64,000 nt of DNA from Kaiparowitsia implicata GSE-PSE-MK54-09C (GTDB lineage Bacteria; Cyanobacteriota; Cyanobacteriia; Elainellales; Elainellaceae). Of the stretch, positions 52,763 through 62,301 are shown piece after piece. Numbering within the stretch: the stretch's first letter is position 1; each line of letters opens with the position of its first letter. The notes under the pieces are model-generated. The model ran no database searches. It saw only the letters and a program-made list of their open reading frames with translations, and was not told where the DNA came from. Both the position numbers and the translations under genes were made by a program. The stretch spans positions 57,645 to 121,644 of the forward strand of contig JAHHHI010000070.1 of the NCBI GenBank assembly GCA_019359435.1, in the 5' to 3' direction.

Positions 52763-53740
52763 CTATCGTCTGTTGTCTACCGAGGGATTCCCCTTGGTGT
52801 CAACATCAAGCTCTTCTCGGCGAACTGTTTCATTTGACCGGGCAACATCCCGATCAACTTCCTTCCGCACCTGAACATTCTCGCTTACGAACGTTTCTTT
52901 GCGCACCTCAGGGGTCTCTTCGTACAGCTCTACGCGGGCAGCGTCACCCGACTTGAAGTTCCCTGCAGCACCTGGGTCAACGGCTTGCTGATCCCCTGCA
53001 GTCCGCTCGACGACGAGACGCTCCTTTCTTAAGGGAACTTCGACCTGAACCGTTTCTGTTTCTACGCGCTTCCCAACTGCAACTTCTCCGGTTTTATGGC
53101 GATTCTTACCTGTCACTAAGCGCTCTTCATAGAGCTTCAGGGTTTGGTGGTCACGATCGCTCGTATTATACAAATTAGGCTGTTGGTTATAGTCATAAGA
53201 GCGTCGATTGCTCCCATTCCCCGGCACAGCCGCTCTGCCTGCCGTAGGCGAAACACCCTGGGTTCTCGTAGGTGCCCCTGCTCGTGGTGTGCCGGCGGGT
53301 GTCCCTGATGTAGTAGGAGTAGCGCCTGCAATTGAAGCACTTCCACCAACCGCTGTGTTAGTCGAAGCCCGAGTAGCTGAAGGGTTATAGATGCCCTGAA
53401 CTCGTTCTTCGTAGTCATAGTCAATCTGTTGCAGACTATCGTCTACGTCAGGCAAGTTTTCTACTTGTTCCTTGGTAAGGCTTCGTGCGTTGATTCGTCT
53501 ATCAGTGTAGTCAATCTGAGCCATTCCAATCGGCATTAGAACTTTCTTGCCAAAGACCCAAAAACCAGTATCTACAATCAAGTAGCGAATACGACCTTCT
53601 TCTTCATCAACGAGGATATCGTTAACAGTTCCAACCTTATCATCGCCTTGAGCATACACATCAAAGTGGTTGATGTCGTGCTGGCTATCTAAGACGTCAC
53701 TGCTATCAGCGTAATAATCTCTCAGCTTAACGAGTGCCAT
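52763..53740 (-). CDS. PRC-barrel and DUF2382 stress protein
   Basis: 325 residues: PRC-barrel (~18-90, with KVGTVNDILVDEEEGRIRYL), a Pro/Thr/Gly/Ala-rich unstructured linker (~120-180), then DUF2382 (~198-315) with KLYEERLVTGKNRHKTGEV and VEVPLRKERLVVERT, rich in charged repeats. Proteins with this combination are stress-related and often plasmid- or radiation-associated; biochemical role unknown. ATG at 53740 with AAGGAG in front. Monocistronic; terminated at 52610. Confidence 0.88.
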   Translation of the reverse strand: MALVKLRDYYADSSDVLDSQHDINHFDVYAQGDDKVGTVNDILVDEEEGRIRYLIVDTGFWVFGKKVLMPIGMAQIDYTDRRINARSLTKEQVENLPDVDDSLQQIDYDYEERVQGIYNPSATRASTNTAVGGSASIAGATPTTSGTPAGTPRAGAPTRTQGVSPTAGRAAVPGNGSNRRSYDYNQQPNLYNTSDRDHQTLKLYEERLVTGKNRHKTGEVAVGKRVETETVQVEVPLRKERLVVERTAGDQQAVDPGAAGNFKSGDAARVELYEETPEVRKETFVSENVQVRKEVDRDVARSNETVRREELDVDTKGNPSVDNRR

Positions 53741-53942
53741 GTTGGTTTCTCCTTTCAACTTAAGCATTACCCTTATTATTGGGGTATTTAAGCTTTGATG
53801 TATCGCGCTATAGAAGTACTAATAAAATGAATTCACACCCACCGGATGTACAATCTGACATACCTAAGAAGGCAGTAGCAAATTCACTTCTGGTTGAAGT
53901 TAAATTCAAGTAAAAGAGCTATACTCTTTACCTGAAAAGACT

Positions 53943-54953
53943 TTGACAGAAAGCAAGATATATTCTTCTGCATCGGAACAAAAGTCTAACTTACACTATT
54001 ACTTTTTGTCAGCAAAACAGATCTCCACGCTCGTCGAGCGCCTAGCACGGGAAGAGCTAGGACAGAGAATTCGTGAGGCTCTTTTTGCAGAGAAGAGCGT
54101 CGGAGCCGTATTTGGGTTTGAGCTATCATCGGGCGAGCGGGTTGTCCTCAAGCTCTTCCATCCATCCCAATTGCTGACGCAGCTTGCAGCCGTGCATCGG
54201 TGCTTGAACGTATTAGTGCAGTTTGGTTTTCCAGCACCGCCACCCCGGTCTCGACTGTTTCAGACTGAGGATAGAATAGTAGGCATTTTCTACACATTTA
54301 TGGCTGGGACAGTACGGAACGCACACGAGCCGATTGTGCGTCAAGAATTAGCCCGAGTCCTAGCAGAACTCACTGCCATTCTGGAGCACGAAAATCCTAC
54401 CGGACTTCCGCTAGCACCGACGCGAGGAAATAAACTCTGGCCCGCTTCCCACCGCTCCTTCCTGAAGCTAGATGAAGACCCAGAGGTGGAGTGGATCGAT
54501 GAAATAGCGCGTCGCGCCCAAGCCGTCATACGAGCTAAAGCGATGCCGCTCATGCCAGCACATCTAGATTGGGGTGTAAAGAACTGTCGATTTCATCAGA
54601 ACCGGGTGTGTGTAGTGTATGACTGGGACTCTTTGTGTGTAGCGTCCGAGGCAGAGATGGTAGGATATGCGGCAACTCAATTTACTGCACAGTGGGACTT
54701 TCAAGCTCCGCTAACCCCGAGCCTAGCTGAAGCACGTGCATTTGTTCTTGAATATGAGATCGCTCGCGGACGGCCATTTTCCTACGACGAGCGGATTTTT
54801 ATGGCAGCATCTGCAGACTACGCACTGGCTCAAGCCGCGCGGATTGAGTTTGCCTACGGATGCCTTCCAAGCAATGGATTCTTCACGCTGTTGCAGAATT
54901 GGAGAAGTCATGGCTTGTTAGAAGGTTTACTGATTGAGAGCCAACCTACATGA
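53943..54953 (+). CDS. APH/choline-kinase-like phosphotransferase
   Basis: 336 residues. Kinase-like fold with the catalytic loop PAHLDWGVKNCRF (H-x-D-x4-N) and the metal-binding VVYDWDSLC. The N-lobe has VVLKLF as a possible ATP-Lys strand. The family phosphorylates small molecules (aminoglycosides, choline, sugars) but its natural role outside resistance is mostly unknown. Initiation appears to be TTG at 53943; the first in-frame ATG lies too far in to keep the N-lobe. It has a less HIP1-rich sequence and neutral codon use, so recent transfer is possible but not shown. Confidence 0.75.
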   Translation: MTESKIYSSASEQKSNLHYYFLSAKQISTLVERLAREELGQRIREALFAEKSVGAVFGFELSSGERVVLKLFHPSQLLTQLAAVHRCLNVLVQFGFPAPPPRSRLFQTEDRIVGIFYTFMAGTVRNAHEPIVRQELARVLAELTAILEHENPTGLPLAPTRGNKLWPASHRSFLKLDEDPEVEWIDEIARRAQAVIRAKAMPLMPAHLDWGVKNCRFHQNRVCVVYDWDSLCVASEAEMVGYAATQFTAQWDFQAPLTPSLAEARAFVLEYEIARGRPFSYDERIFMAASADYALAQAARIEFAYGCLPSNGFFTLLQNWRSHGLLEGLLIESQPT

Positions 54954-55033
54954 AGGGGGCTAGGCCACTGTAGGGCAGGGCAGTCCAACAACGCTATTGC
55001 AAGCGTCGATTTTCAATTACTCTGCATTAGCCT

Positions 55034-55069
55034 CAACAGGCTTGGTGGCGATCGCCACCAAGCCTGTTG
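55034..55069. repeat. Perfect 36-bp palindrome centred on HIP1
   Basis: CAACAGGCTTGGTGGCGA and its complement meet at GCGATCGC with no loop. In RNA it would form a hairpin of ~16 bp; CTTCGTC follows instead of a T run. It lies 80 bases downstream of the phosphotransferase gene. Confidence 0.8.
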
Positions 55070-55355
55070 CTTCGTCGTTAATGTCCAGAGTGCTAGTGCA
55101 AAGTAGGTAGGGAAAAACCTGAAGCTTGGAAAGACATCCGCTCTCGATTCCATATCGTGACCAAACAGCGGTACACTTGGTGTCTAGATACGCTTTTGAG
55201 AAATCAAGGTTTTATTTGACACTGTATCCTGAATTTTATTGATAGTGCTGCGCAACGCTATTGGGTGCGAAGGCTTCGGTGTGTGGTTTTTAGCGCTACT
55301 ACCACCGCACTTGGTTAACACGCACGGCATTCTATAAACCAGGCAACAAAGAACA

Positions 55356-55395
55356 CCTGATGGATATGGGTTAGGCACCATATCAACCCATCAGG
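55356..55395 (+). promoter_or_regulatory. Stem-loop upstream of ccmK
   Basis: CCTGATGG...ATATGG pairs with CCATATC...CCCATCAGG (one bulge of about four bases) around the loop GTTAGGCA. It lies 75 bases before the ccmK start, in the likely leader. Role is inference. Confidence 0.4.
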
Positions 55396-55469
55396 CAGCT
55401 TCGTTCAAATGGAATCCGCGATGGATACCTGGGTGTTATCAACCATCAAAAAAGGTTAAACGTATTTCT

Positions 55470-55784
55470 ATGTCAATTGCTGTTGGAATGATTGAAACTC
55501 TTGGTTTTCCGGCGGTTGTCGAAGCAGCGGATGCTATGGTAAAAGCGGCTCAGGTTACCTTAGTCGGCTACGAAAAAATTGGCAGTGGTCGAGTCACCGT
55601 CATCGTTCGGGGCAATGTTTCCGAAGTTCAGGCCTCGATTGCCGCGGGCATTGAGTCGGTCAAGCGGGTGAATGGCGGCTCTGTGCTGTCAACTCACATC
55701 ATTGCGCGCCCCAATGAGAACTTGGAGTATGTGCTGCCCATTCGCTACACCGAAGCAGTCGAGCAGTTTAGATCTATGATGTAA
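55470..55784 (+). CDS. ccmK: Carboxysome shell protein CcmK
   Basis: 104 residues, one BMC domain: [20 protein letters not shown], then [20 protein letters not shown] and [19 protein letters not shown]. This is closest to CcmK1/CcmK2, the major hexamer of the beta-carboxysome shell; the KIGSGR loop lines the pore. Only one ccmK is seen, without ccmL, ccmM or ccmN, so it is a separate (satellite) locus of the carboxysome. A second copy may lie elsewhere. ATG at 55470. Confidence 0.95.
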   Translation: MSIAVGMIETLGFPAVVEAADAMVKAAQVTLVGYEKIGSGRVTVIVRGNVSEVQASIAAGIESVKRVNGGSVLSTHIIARPNENLEYVLPIRYTEAVEQFRSMM

Positions 55785-56096
55785 GCTTCCATTTCAAGAA
55801 AAGAGTCTTTAGGGTTTGTATTAAGAGCCTCTAAATCCAGCACTTGGCGCAACTGAACGGGTTGGTCTCATCTTTAACTATTAGAGAACTATTAGAGCAA
55901 CTTTTGAAACTGAGCTACTAAAACTGGTTCTTGGGTAGATGAAGAGAGGTGGCGAGAAAAGTTTATTGTAGCGGGCTTGGAAGCTTTCTTTGTTTAACTG
56001 GGGTTGTTGCTCTTCTAGGGTTTATTCTGCGACGAGTTTCTCGTTCATTATGGTGGCGATAATTGTTATGAATTGAGCGACGGAGAGGTGTTCGCT

Positions 56097-56229
56097 CTAG
56101 GTCGTGTCATCAATTCCGACTAAGAGCCTTGTGCTATGAGCGTTGCCACGCCCGATCCAAAAAAACAGGCTAGGGGCTGTGACCGTTCATTTCTGGGCCA
56201 TTAGCGGCTAATTGATGACATCCCCCTAG
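56097..56229. repeat. 133-bp CTAG-flanked MITE, copy 3
   Basis: Ends CTAGGTCGTGTCATCAATTC and GATGACATCCCCCTAG. Body is nearly identical to the copy at 13081-13211 and less like that at 27725. Non-coding. Confidence 0.85.
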
Positions 56230-56294
56230 AACCGACAGGCTTGCATGAAGAGATTGCAGCCTTTGTAACGACGAAGATTCTGTATCAGAACCTG

Positions 56295-57455
56295 CTACCG
56301 CTGCTCTAACGCAAGCTGGACTAGCCGATCTACCAATTCCTCAAAGGGAATACCGCTAGCAGCCCATAGGAGAGGGTACATGCTGGTGGCGGTAAACCCT
56401 GGCATGGTGTTGATTTCGTTGATGAAGATCTCACCCGTCGCTTCGGCGTAGAAGAAATCGACGCGGGCAATCCCAGCGCAGTCCAGCGCTTGAAAGGCTC
56501 GGACAGACATGTCCTGAATTTGCTGGGCGATCGCCCCCGGAATATCAGCGGGAATCGCCAGTCCGGCTAAGCCCTCGGTGTATTTCGTGGTGTAATCGTA
56601 GAAATCGCTGTCGTAGGAGATCTCACCCACGACTGACGCCTGGGGATGGTCGTTGCCCAGCACCGCACATTCCACCTCGCGAGGCGCAGGCACTGCCGCT
56701 TCGACAATAATGCGGCGATCGTAGCTGGCAGCACTGTCGAGCGCAGCTTCGAGTTCGTCTCGGGTGCGAACTTTGGCAATGCCAACCGACGATCCCAGAT
56801 TCGCCGGTTTGACAAAGCAGGGATAGCCCAAGTCTGTCTCAATTTGGCCGCAGAGTTTAGGAAAGACGCAGGGGTTGGAGTAGATTTGCGATCGCACTAC
56901 CGGCACATACTTCACCTGGGGCAGCCCAACTTGGGAAAAAACCATCTTCATGGCGATTTTATCCATGCCCATTGCAGCGCCGAGCACACCCGACCCCACA
57001 AAGGGCACCTGCATCAGCTTCAGCATCCCCTGCACGGTGCCGTCTTCGCCGTTAGGGCCATGCAAAACGGGGAACCACACATCTACACCCGCCACCTGCG
57101 CCGTGGACTGCCACCGCTCCATCGCCTGGGATGCTGCGGGTTGAAGACCGGTGGGATCAGACTCTGAGGATTGGGAACGCACCGCTGAAGGTAGGGAATC
57201 TTCTCCACCCTCTGCTGCTTCGGATGCTGCCTCTGAGGGTAAGGAGGCAGGAGGTGTGCCTGCGGTTAGTACCTGTTGCGCCAAATCCCCCGCTTGCCAG
57301 CGTCCGTCTTTGTGGATGTAGACTGGCGCGAGTTCATACTTGGCGGCATTGCTGCCCTGGCCTAGTGCGCAGGCGATCGCCTGCGCCGATTTTAGCGAGA
57401 CTTCATGCTCCCCAGAGCATCCCCCAAACAACAACCCTACCCGCAACTTAGCCAT
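56295..57455 (-). CDS. ddl: D-alanine--D-alanine ligase
   Basis: 386 residues, ATP-grasp ligase that makes the D-Ala-D-Ala end of peptidoglycan precursors. Visible: [47 protein letters not shown], and [17 protein letters not shown]. An acidic, low-complexity insert of ~40 residues (about 75-115) lies after the first strand region, unlike E. coli DdlB. ATG at 57455. Works with the class A PBP in this window, though far apart. Confidence 0.97.
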   Translation of the reverse strand: MAKLRVGLLFGGCSGEHEVSLKSAQAIACALGQGSNAAKYELAPVYIHKDGRWQAGDLAQQVLTAGTPPASLPSEAASEAAEGGEDSLPSAVRSQSSESDPTGLQPAASQAMERWQSTAQVAGVDVWFPVLHGPNGEDGTVQGMLKLMQVPFVGSGVLGAAMGMDKIAMKMVFSQVGLPQVKYVPVVRSQIYSNPCVFPKLCGQIETDLGYPCFVKPANLGSSVGIAKVRTRDELEAALDSAASYDRRIIVEAAVPAPREVECAVLGNDHPQASVVGEISYDSDFYDYTTKYTEGLAGLAIPADIPGAIAQQIQDMSVRAFQALDCAGIARVDFFYAEATGEIFINEINTMPGFTATSMYPLLWAASGIPFEELVDRLVQLALEQR

Positions 57456-57572
57456 GGTGTTCTCTTAATTAACGCCCGTCCGAGATAGCCTACCATCCCT
57501 TTTGGGTTCAGAGTCATGTGAGTTCCCATCACGTTGTTTCAGACCTAACGTCAGAGCTAAGTCAGTCTAAAT

Positions 57573-57696
57573 AACGTCAGTTCGGGGTAAGAGGGTTTTG
57601 GGGCATCGCGCGACGCGCGATGCCCCAAAACCCTTAATGTGCCGTGCGCGTCGCGCACGGCACATTAAGGGTTTGAGCTTATCTCAAACTCAGGTT
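57573..57696. repeat. 124-bp double-hairpin repeat, second intact copy
   Basis: Matches the copy at 6858-6981 at all but a few bases, with the same length. The outer parts differ slightly (TTCGGGGTAAG; TTATCTCAAACTCAGGTT). Non-coding; the two inner hairpins are perfect. Confidence 0.85.
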
Positions 57697-57944
57697 GAAT
57701 AGGTGATGCTTGGGTGGAACAAGGGCACCTGTCGCGCCACATAACTGGGGTGTTAATGCTCCTAGGCTCAATACTATGTGATTCCACAACAGCATGCTCC
57801 CTATTGATGCTGCGCGCGCAATGCAGGCCATAGTCCCACCCCGACACTGGCAGATGTTTAAAAACGAGAGGGGCGATCGCCCTTCTCATCTCTTACCCTA
57901 GAATTACACCCGCAACCCGTCTCATCTGACGCTGTCTTTAGCCG

Positions 57945-58343
57945 ATGACTCCCCTTAATGAGCCATTCAACATCGCCTTCGCCTTTGCCTTTGACGGCGA
58001 TCATTGGCTTGAGGCATCGGGCATTGCTCACATTCACAACGATGGCATTGTGTTGGAATATCAAACCTCTGACCCAATCATCGGTGTCGTCAAAAGTGGT
58101 GTAAAAACCATTCGACTGCCGATAGAAGACATCGCCAGGGTTAGGGTGGTCAATGGATGGTTTAGCACCAAATTTATTATTCAGATGCGATCGCTCCAAT
58201 CCCTGCAAGCGCTGGGACATTACGCGCAGGGGCAAGTCAAGCTGCGGCTAGAGCGGGCCGATCGAGACTTGGCCCAGCAGGCAGCCAGTCAGATCAGGCT
58301 GCAGCTTTCGGCTTACCAACTCAATCAACTCGAAGGCCAGTAG
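57945..58343 (+). CDS. Hypothetical protein, PH-like fold possible
   Basis: 132 residues, no membrane segment. Alternating beta strands (FAFDGDHWLEASGIAHIHND, TSDPIIGVVKSGVKTIRL) and a C-terminal Arg/Gln-rich helix. The strands recall bacterial PH-like domains, but this is a weak impression. ATG at 57945; a HIP1 region lies in front. It precedes the NfeD-like gene by 160 bases, same direction. Confidence 0.65.
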   Translation: MTPLNEPFNIAFAFAFDGDHWLEASGIAHIHNDGIVLEYQTSDPIIGVVKSGVKTIRLPIEDIARVRVVNGWFSTKFIIQMRSLQSLQALGHYAQGQVKLRLERADRDLAQQAASQIRLQLSAYQLNQLEGQ

Positions 58344-58505
58344 ACCCACCACTCATCACAGACAGGGGGAATAAAGCAGCCAGAATTAAAGGCGTTCGTT
58401 CCTCCAGACTCATCAACCAACGACATAAAACAATATATATCGTCATAGTGGATATCCGGTTGCCATGGGTATTCTTGGAAGTAGTGTGCTGCATAATTAC
58501 CCTCT

Positions 58506-59192
58506 ATGCCGTTGTTTGACCTGGTTCACCTTCCTTACTGGCTGCTGCTGGGCATGGGAATTCTGCTATATGTCATCATCATTGCGGCAGGCGGCGGTGA
58601 CGATTTAGACGCCGATGCAGCTATAGACATAGAGGCCGATGCCGATCTGGACTCTATTGAGTCACTGGATATGGATGCCGATGCCGATGGAGGCGAGTTT
58701 GGCGCGGCGCAGATTTTGGGATGGCTGGGGGTAGGGCGTGCGCCGCTGATGCTGCTGTTAGCCACTGACCTCAGCCTGTGGGGGCTGCTGGGGTGGATGG
58801 GCAATGTGTTTTTGGCAGGCTTGCCCAGCACAGTGATTTTGTTAGGTTCGTGCGCGCTCGCGCTCGCCGGGGGCGGGCAAATTGCCAAGTCCATCGGAAA
58901 AGTGTTCGCTGGGTTTGGAGAAGATACTCGGGGCGATCGCCTATTGGGCTGCGGGGGCACCGTCAGCACCCGCATCATTCCGCTTCAATCTGATCACAAA
59001 ATCGGCCAGGTCGATGTGCTGGATGCAGCTCGAAACCTCATCACAGTGAATGCGATGCTGCCAGACTGGGTGACGGTGCATCCCCGTCGGGGCGACCCCA
59101 TTGTGGTGATTGATCAGACCGAGACTGGGTATCTTGTGGTAGCGAAGGGCAGCCCTGATGAAGATCTCTGGATGCGTCAGAGCGCAAAATAA
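58506..59192 (+). CDS. NfeD-like (YqiJ-type) membrane protein
   Basis: 228 residues. First helix at ~8-28, then an Asp-rich acidic stretch (32-63), two or three more helices (~78-125), and a C-terminal OB-fold domain (~150-220, with GCGGTVSTRIIPLQSD and NAMLPDWVTVHPRRGDPIVV). The OB-fold after membrane helices is the NfeD plan; the acidic insert is like that of YqiJ. NfeD proteins partner with flotillins, and the next gene is a flotillin. ATG at 58506. Confidence 0.85.
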   Translation: MPLFDLVHLPYWLLLGMGILLYVIIIAAGGGDDLDADAAIDIEADADLDSIESLDMDADADGGEFGAAQILGWLGVGRAPLMLLLATDLSLWGLLGWMGNVFLAGLPSTVILLGSCALALAGGGQIAKSIGKVFAGFGEDTRGDRLLGCGGTVSTRIIPLQSDHKIGQVDVLDAARNLITVNAMLPDWVTVHPRRGDPIVVIDQTETGYLVVAKGSPDEDLWMRQSAK

Positions 59193-59557
59193 GCCGCCCG
59201 CTCGGTATGGGGTCTGCACCAAACCAAACCCACAACCCTGGGAAAGATCCCGCTAGAGAACATCCTGATGGATAACGCTCCGAGGATTTACAAGCCCGTT
59301 CAATCATAGAAGCATCCTTAATTCAGCGTTAGTTCAGTTTTGCTGAGTGTCTACTCATCAGTGTTTAATGAGTGCCTGCCAAACGTTAACAAGACCGTCC
59401 TGCTAGCACGTATTCATCCATCAAGCAGCTCATCTATTTATTTACGGCGTGTTAGTTCATCGTTTTAGTTCAGTAGCACAGTTTTTCTATTCGCCTATCC
59501 ATCTCGCTGATTTATCGCTTGTCTGTCTTCTCTATTCTTTTTTGAGCACCCTCTTCT
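59193..59557. other. 365-bp spacer before the flotillin gene
   Basis: No gene. It is AT-rich toward the end with repeated GTTAGTTCA pieces (59320-59480). May hold a second promoter for the flotillin gene. Confidence 0.35.
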
Positions 59558-61507
59558 ATGCTGTTCTGGCTAACTTTTATTAATACACTTCCGGCGATCG
59601 CTCGCCCAATCACGGACGAATCCCAAGTTACGGATCAAGCATTTCATCAGACTGATCATCAGACTCAGCAGAATCGTGACAGCCTCATCCTGACGCAAGC
59701 GACGGCGCTGCCGCCCTCGCCCACAGTGGCTCAGTTGGGAGGTCTCGACGGCATTCTCTTTTTCCCCGGTGTGATTGCGGGATTGGTTGTGCTGTTGCTG
59801 CTCAGCATTTGGGCCTACACTCGCGTTTACGTCATCACCCCCAACAACGAAGCCTTTGTGCGGACGGGCGGTGTTTTTGTGAAGAAAAAAATGGTGGTGC
59901 TCAATGGGGGCTGTGTCGTTCTACCAGGCTTTCACGAACTAACGCGCGTCCCCCTGCGAGAAATTTCGATTGATGTAGAGCGCACGGGCAAACTAGCGGT
60001 GCGCACACAAGACTACCTGCGCGCCGACATGCGCGTTACCCTCTATGTCTGCATCAACGCGTCGGACAATGACGTGCTCACGGCTGCCGCCCGCCTCTCG
60101 CAAAACGGGCGCATCACCGCAGATGACATTAAAAACGCCTTGGAAAAACGGGCTGATGATGCCATTCGCGCTGCTGCCAAAACCAAGAGCATTGCCGAGA
60201 TTGACTCTGACAAGCTGGGGTTTGCCCAAGAAGTGCTGAACCTGATGCAGCCCGATCTGGCAAAAGTAGGGCTGACTCTCAACAACATCGCGATTTCCGA
60301 GATTCAGGAAAGCGATACCTATGATGAAAACAACTTCTTTGATGCGCAAGGGGTGCGGTTGCGGACGGAAACGATTCAGCGATCGATTCAGCAAAAGCGA
60401 GAGGTAGAGCTGACCACCCAGGTTGCCATTGAGCAAAAGGTGCTGGATGCCGAGAAGCGATCGCTCCAAATTGCCCAAGAGCAAGAGAGCGCTCGATTGG
60501 GGCAGCAGCTACAAGTAGAAGCGACTAAAGCCCAACGCGAACGCGAAATCGAAGAAGCCAAAGCGAAGGAAGCCGCGGCCATTCAGCGGGCTCGCCTGCT
60601 GCAAGAAAAATCGGTTGAAGAAGAAGAGATTCGCAAGCGACTCTCGCTACGCCAAAGCCAAATCGAGGCTGACATCGCCCTAGAAGAACGCAACAAAGAT
60701 CTCAAGGTGGCGCAAACTCTGCGACAGCAGGAGGCAGAACTGGCCGAAATTACACGCCAAAAAACGATCGATTCCCAAACCCTAGAAGCCCAAGTGCAAG
60801 TGGTGGAGTCGGAGCGGTTAGCCAGTGTGGCTCGGGAAGAAGCGGCGATCGCCATTGCCCATAAACGCAAAGAAAGTTTGGAAGCAGATGCCGAACGCGC
60901 CCGCGCTGAAGCCGGCGTGCAAACGGCAACAGACTTAGAAGTGGCTGAGCGCGATCGCCAACTGGCCGTCATCGTCGCTCAGCGGACCGCCGAAGAACGC
61001 CGCATCGCCGACCAAAACGTTGTGGAAATCGACGTATTCCGCAAGCGCCGCCAAGCCGAAATCGCCCGGCAATCCGCAGAACTCGAAGCCGAAGCCATCC
61101 GCACCCTCGCCTCTGCTGAGCGCGACAAAGCCCTAGCCGAAGCCGAGGGCGTGCAAGCGAAACTCACGGCCCAAAACAGCATTAGCAATGCTAATCTCAC
61201 CGCTGATGTGCTGCAAGCCATCTGGCCGCAGCTAGCAGAGCACCTACCCGAAGTGATGCAAGCCTTGGCTCCGCAGCCTGGCGTCCTAGGCGACGCCCGC
61301 ATCTATGCCTTCCCCGGTGCCAACGGCAGCAACGGCAGCGGCCCCGCACAAGACATCAACAAGCTGCTGCTCTCTACTAGCGGTCTATCACTGATTAACA
61401 GTTTGCTAGATGATGGCAAACTCAGCGAGGTCATCGGGCAAATTGGCACTCTCATGCGCGACAACCGCACAGGCAACAGCACGGTGGATACCCCCCCGCA
61501 AGATTAG
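59558..61507 (+). CDS. Flotillin-like protein (SPFH domain, YqiK type)
   Basis: 649 residues. An N-terminal hydrophobic start (possibly a signal) and a polar Gln/Thr stretch, a membrane helix (~66-87, LFFPGVIAGLVVLLLLSIWA), the SPFH/band-7 domain (~90-290, with TPNNEAFVRTGG and EISIDVERTGK), and a long Glu/Ala/Arg coiled coil (~295-570), then a C-terminal region with SGP and a Gly/Ser tract. Flotillins form membrane microdomain scaffolds; in the yqiJ-yqiK pair the NfeD-like partner sits upstream as here. ATG at 59558. Confidence 0.93.
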   Translation: MLFWLTFINTLPAIARPITDESQVTDQAFHQTDHQTQQNRDSLILTQATALPPSPTVAQLGGLDGILFFPGVIAGLVVLLLLSIWAYTRVYVITPNNEAFVRTGGVFVKKKMVVLNGGCVVLPGFHELTRVPLREISIDVERTGKLAVRTQDYLRADMRVTLYVCINASDNDVLTAAARLSQNGRITADDIKNALEKRADDAIRAAAKTKSIAEIDSDKLGFAQEVLNLMQPDLAKVGLTLNNIAISEIQESDTYDENNFFDAQGVRLRTETIQRSIQQKREVELTTQVAIEQKVLDAEKRSLQIAQEQESARLGQQLQVEATKAQREREIEEAKAKEAAAIQRARLLQEKSVEEEEIRKRLSLRQSQIEADIALEERNKDLKVAQTLRQQEAELAEITRQKTIDSQTLEAQVQVVESERLASVAREEAAIAIAHKRKESLEADAERARAEAGVQTATDLEVAERDRQLAVIVAQRTAEERRIADQNVVEIDVFRKRRQAEIARQSAELEAEAIRTLASAERDKALAEAEGVQAKLTAQNSISNANLTADVLQAIWPQLAEHLPEVMQALAPQPGVLGDARIYAFPGANGSNGSGPAQDINKLLLSTSGLSLINSLLDDGKLSEVIGQIGTLMRDNRTGNSTVDTPPQD

Positions 61508-61759
61508 CAGCGTTGTGAGTCAGTCATGAGGGGAGAGATGAAGGGGCGATTCTGAGTGAGACGGCAAAGCCGATCGCCTCCACAATCTTTTTAGGTTCAA
61601 ACAGCGCAATTCATGGATTGCGCCAAAGTGCGTATGCTCAATTTCCAAATTAGACGACTTAACAAAACATAATATTGGCGCTGAATTGGGAATACTCCTA
61701 ATAGCAATTCGCCAAAGATCAGCTATAGATAAAGGTAATCGTTATGGCCTGTCTGCGCT

Positions 61760-62184
61760 ATGTCTGGCATTTTCAAAATTGATATCACCGAATCGGCTGA
61801 GGAGTTGAAAGCAGCACTGAACTGATAGCATCGGGCCTCGCAGCGCAGTCAAGTGCAGGTGTTATGGTGGCTAAAGACGGGGCAAGCAACGAGTGTCGAG
61901 CAGTTAGCTGAGATCAGCGGTTATCATCGCACAACGGTGTCTCGGTGGTTGAGCCAATATCGTCTCGTCAGAGCGGACTGAAATCATTGGTGCACGTCGC
62001 CCCCCGACACCTCTCGGAACCTCAAACTGCCGACCCAAGCCTATCGCGACTCGACGTGGCGGCTGACCCGAAAGCTTTTGGGGCTGTTCGCAATAACCGA
62101 GTTCTCAAAGAACCGAACTATCGCAATTGGGGGCGAATCGCTTACCCACCGACCAACTGGCAGCACCAGAGCGCTGAGGGCTAA
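61760..62184 (+). pseudogene. Transposase relic with HTH domain
   Basis: ATG at 61760 starts a frame with FKIDITESAEELKAAL, two stops (61823-61828), then QVLWWLKTGQATSVEQLAEI and SGYHRTTVSRWLSQYR, an HTH typical of IS630-like transposases. A frameshift near 61960 moves into the frame that ends at 62184 (SGLKSLVHVAPRHLSEPQTA), which I cannot match to a DDE core. It is clearly dead. The region 61508-61759 before it shows no gene. Confidence 0.7.
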
Positions 62185-62301
62185 CGACTCAAATCAGCGG
62201 CGGCAGATCAGCTTAAACTTAGCACAAGAAACTCTCTCCGTCCGCTGCATTTGAATGGTTAGACCTGCGCAATCCTGGAGTTTTTGTCTTTTGCTTGAGT
62301 G

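Noticed and set aside
60388..61302. Minus-strand frames opposite the flotillin gene
   Set aside because: Shadows caused by the high-GC coiled-coil codons; no start or family match.
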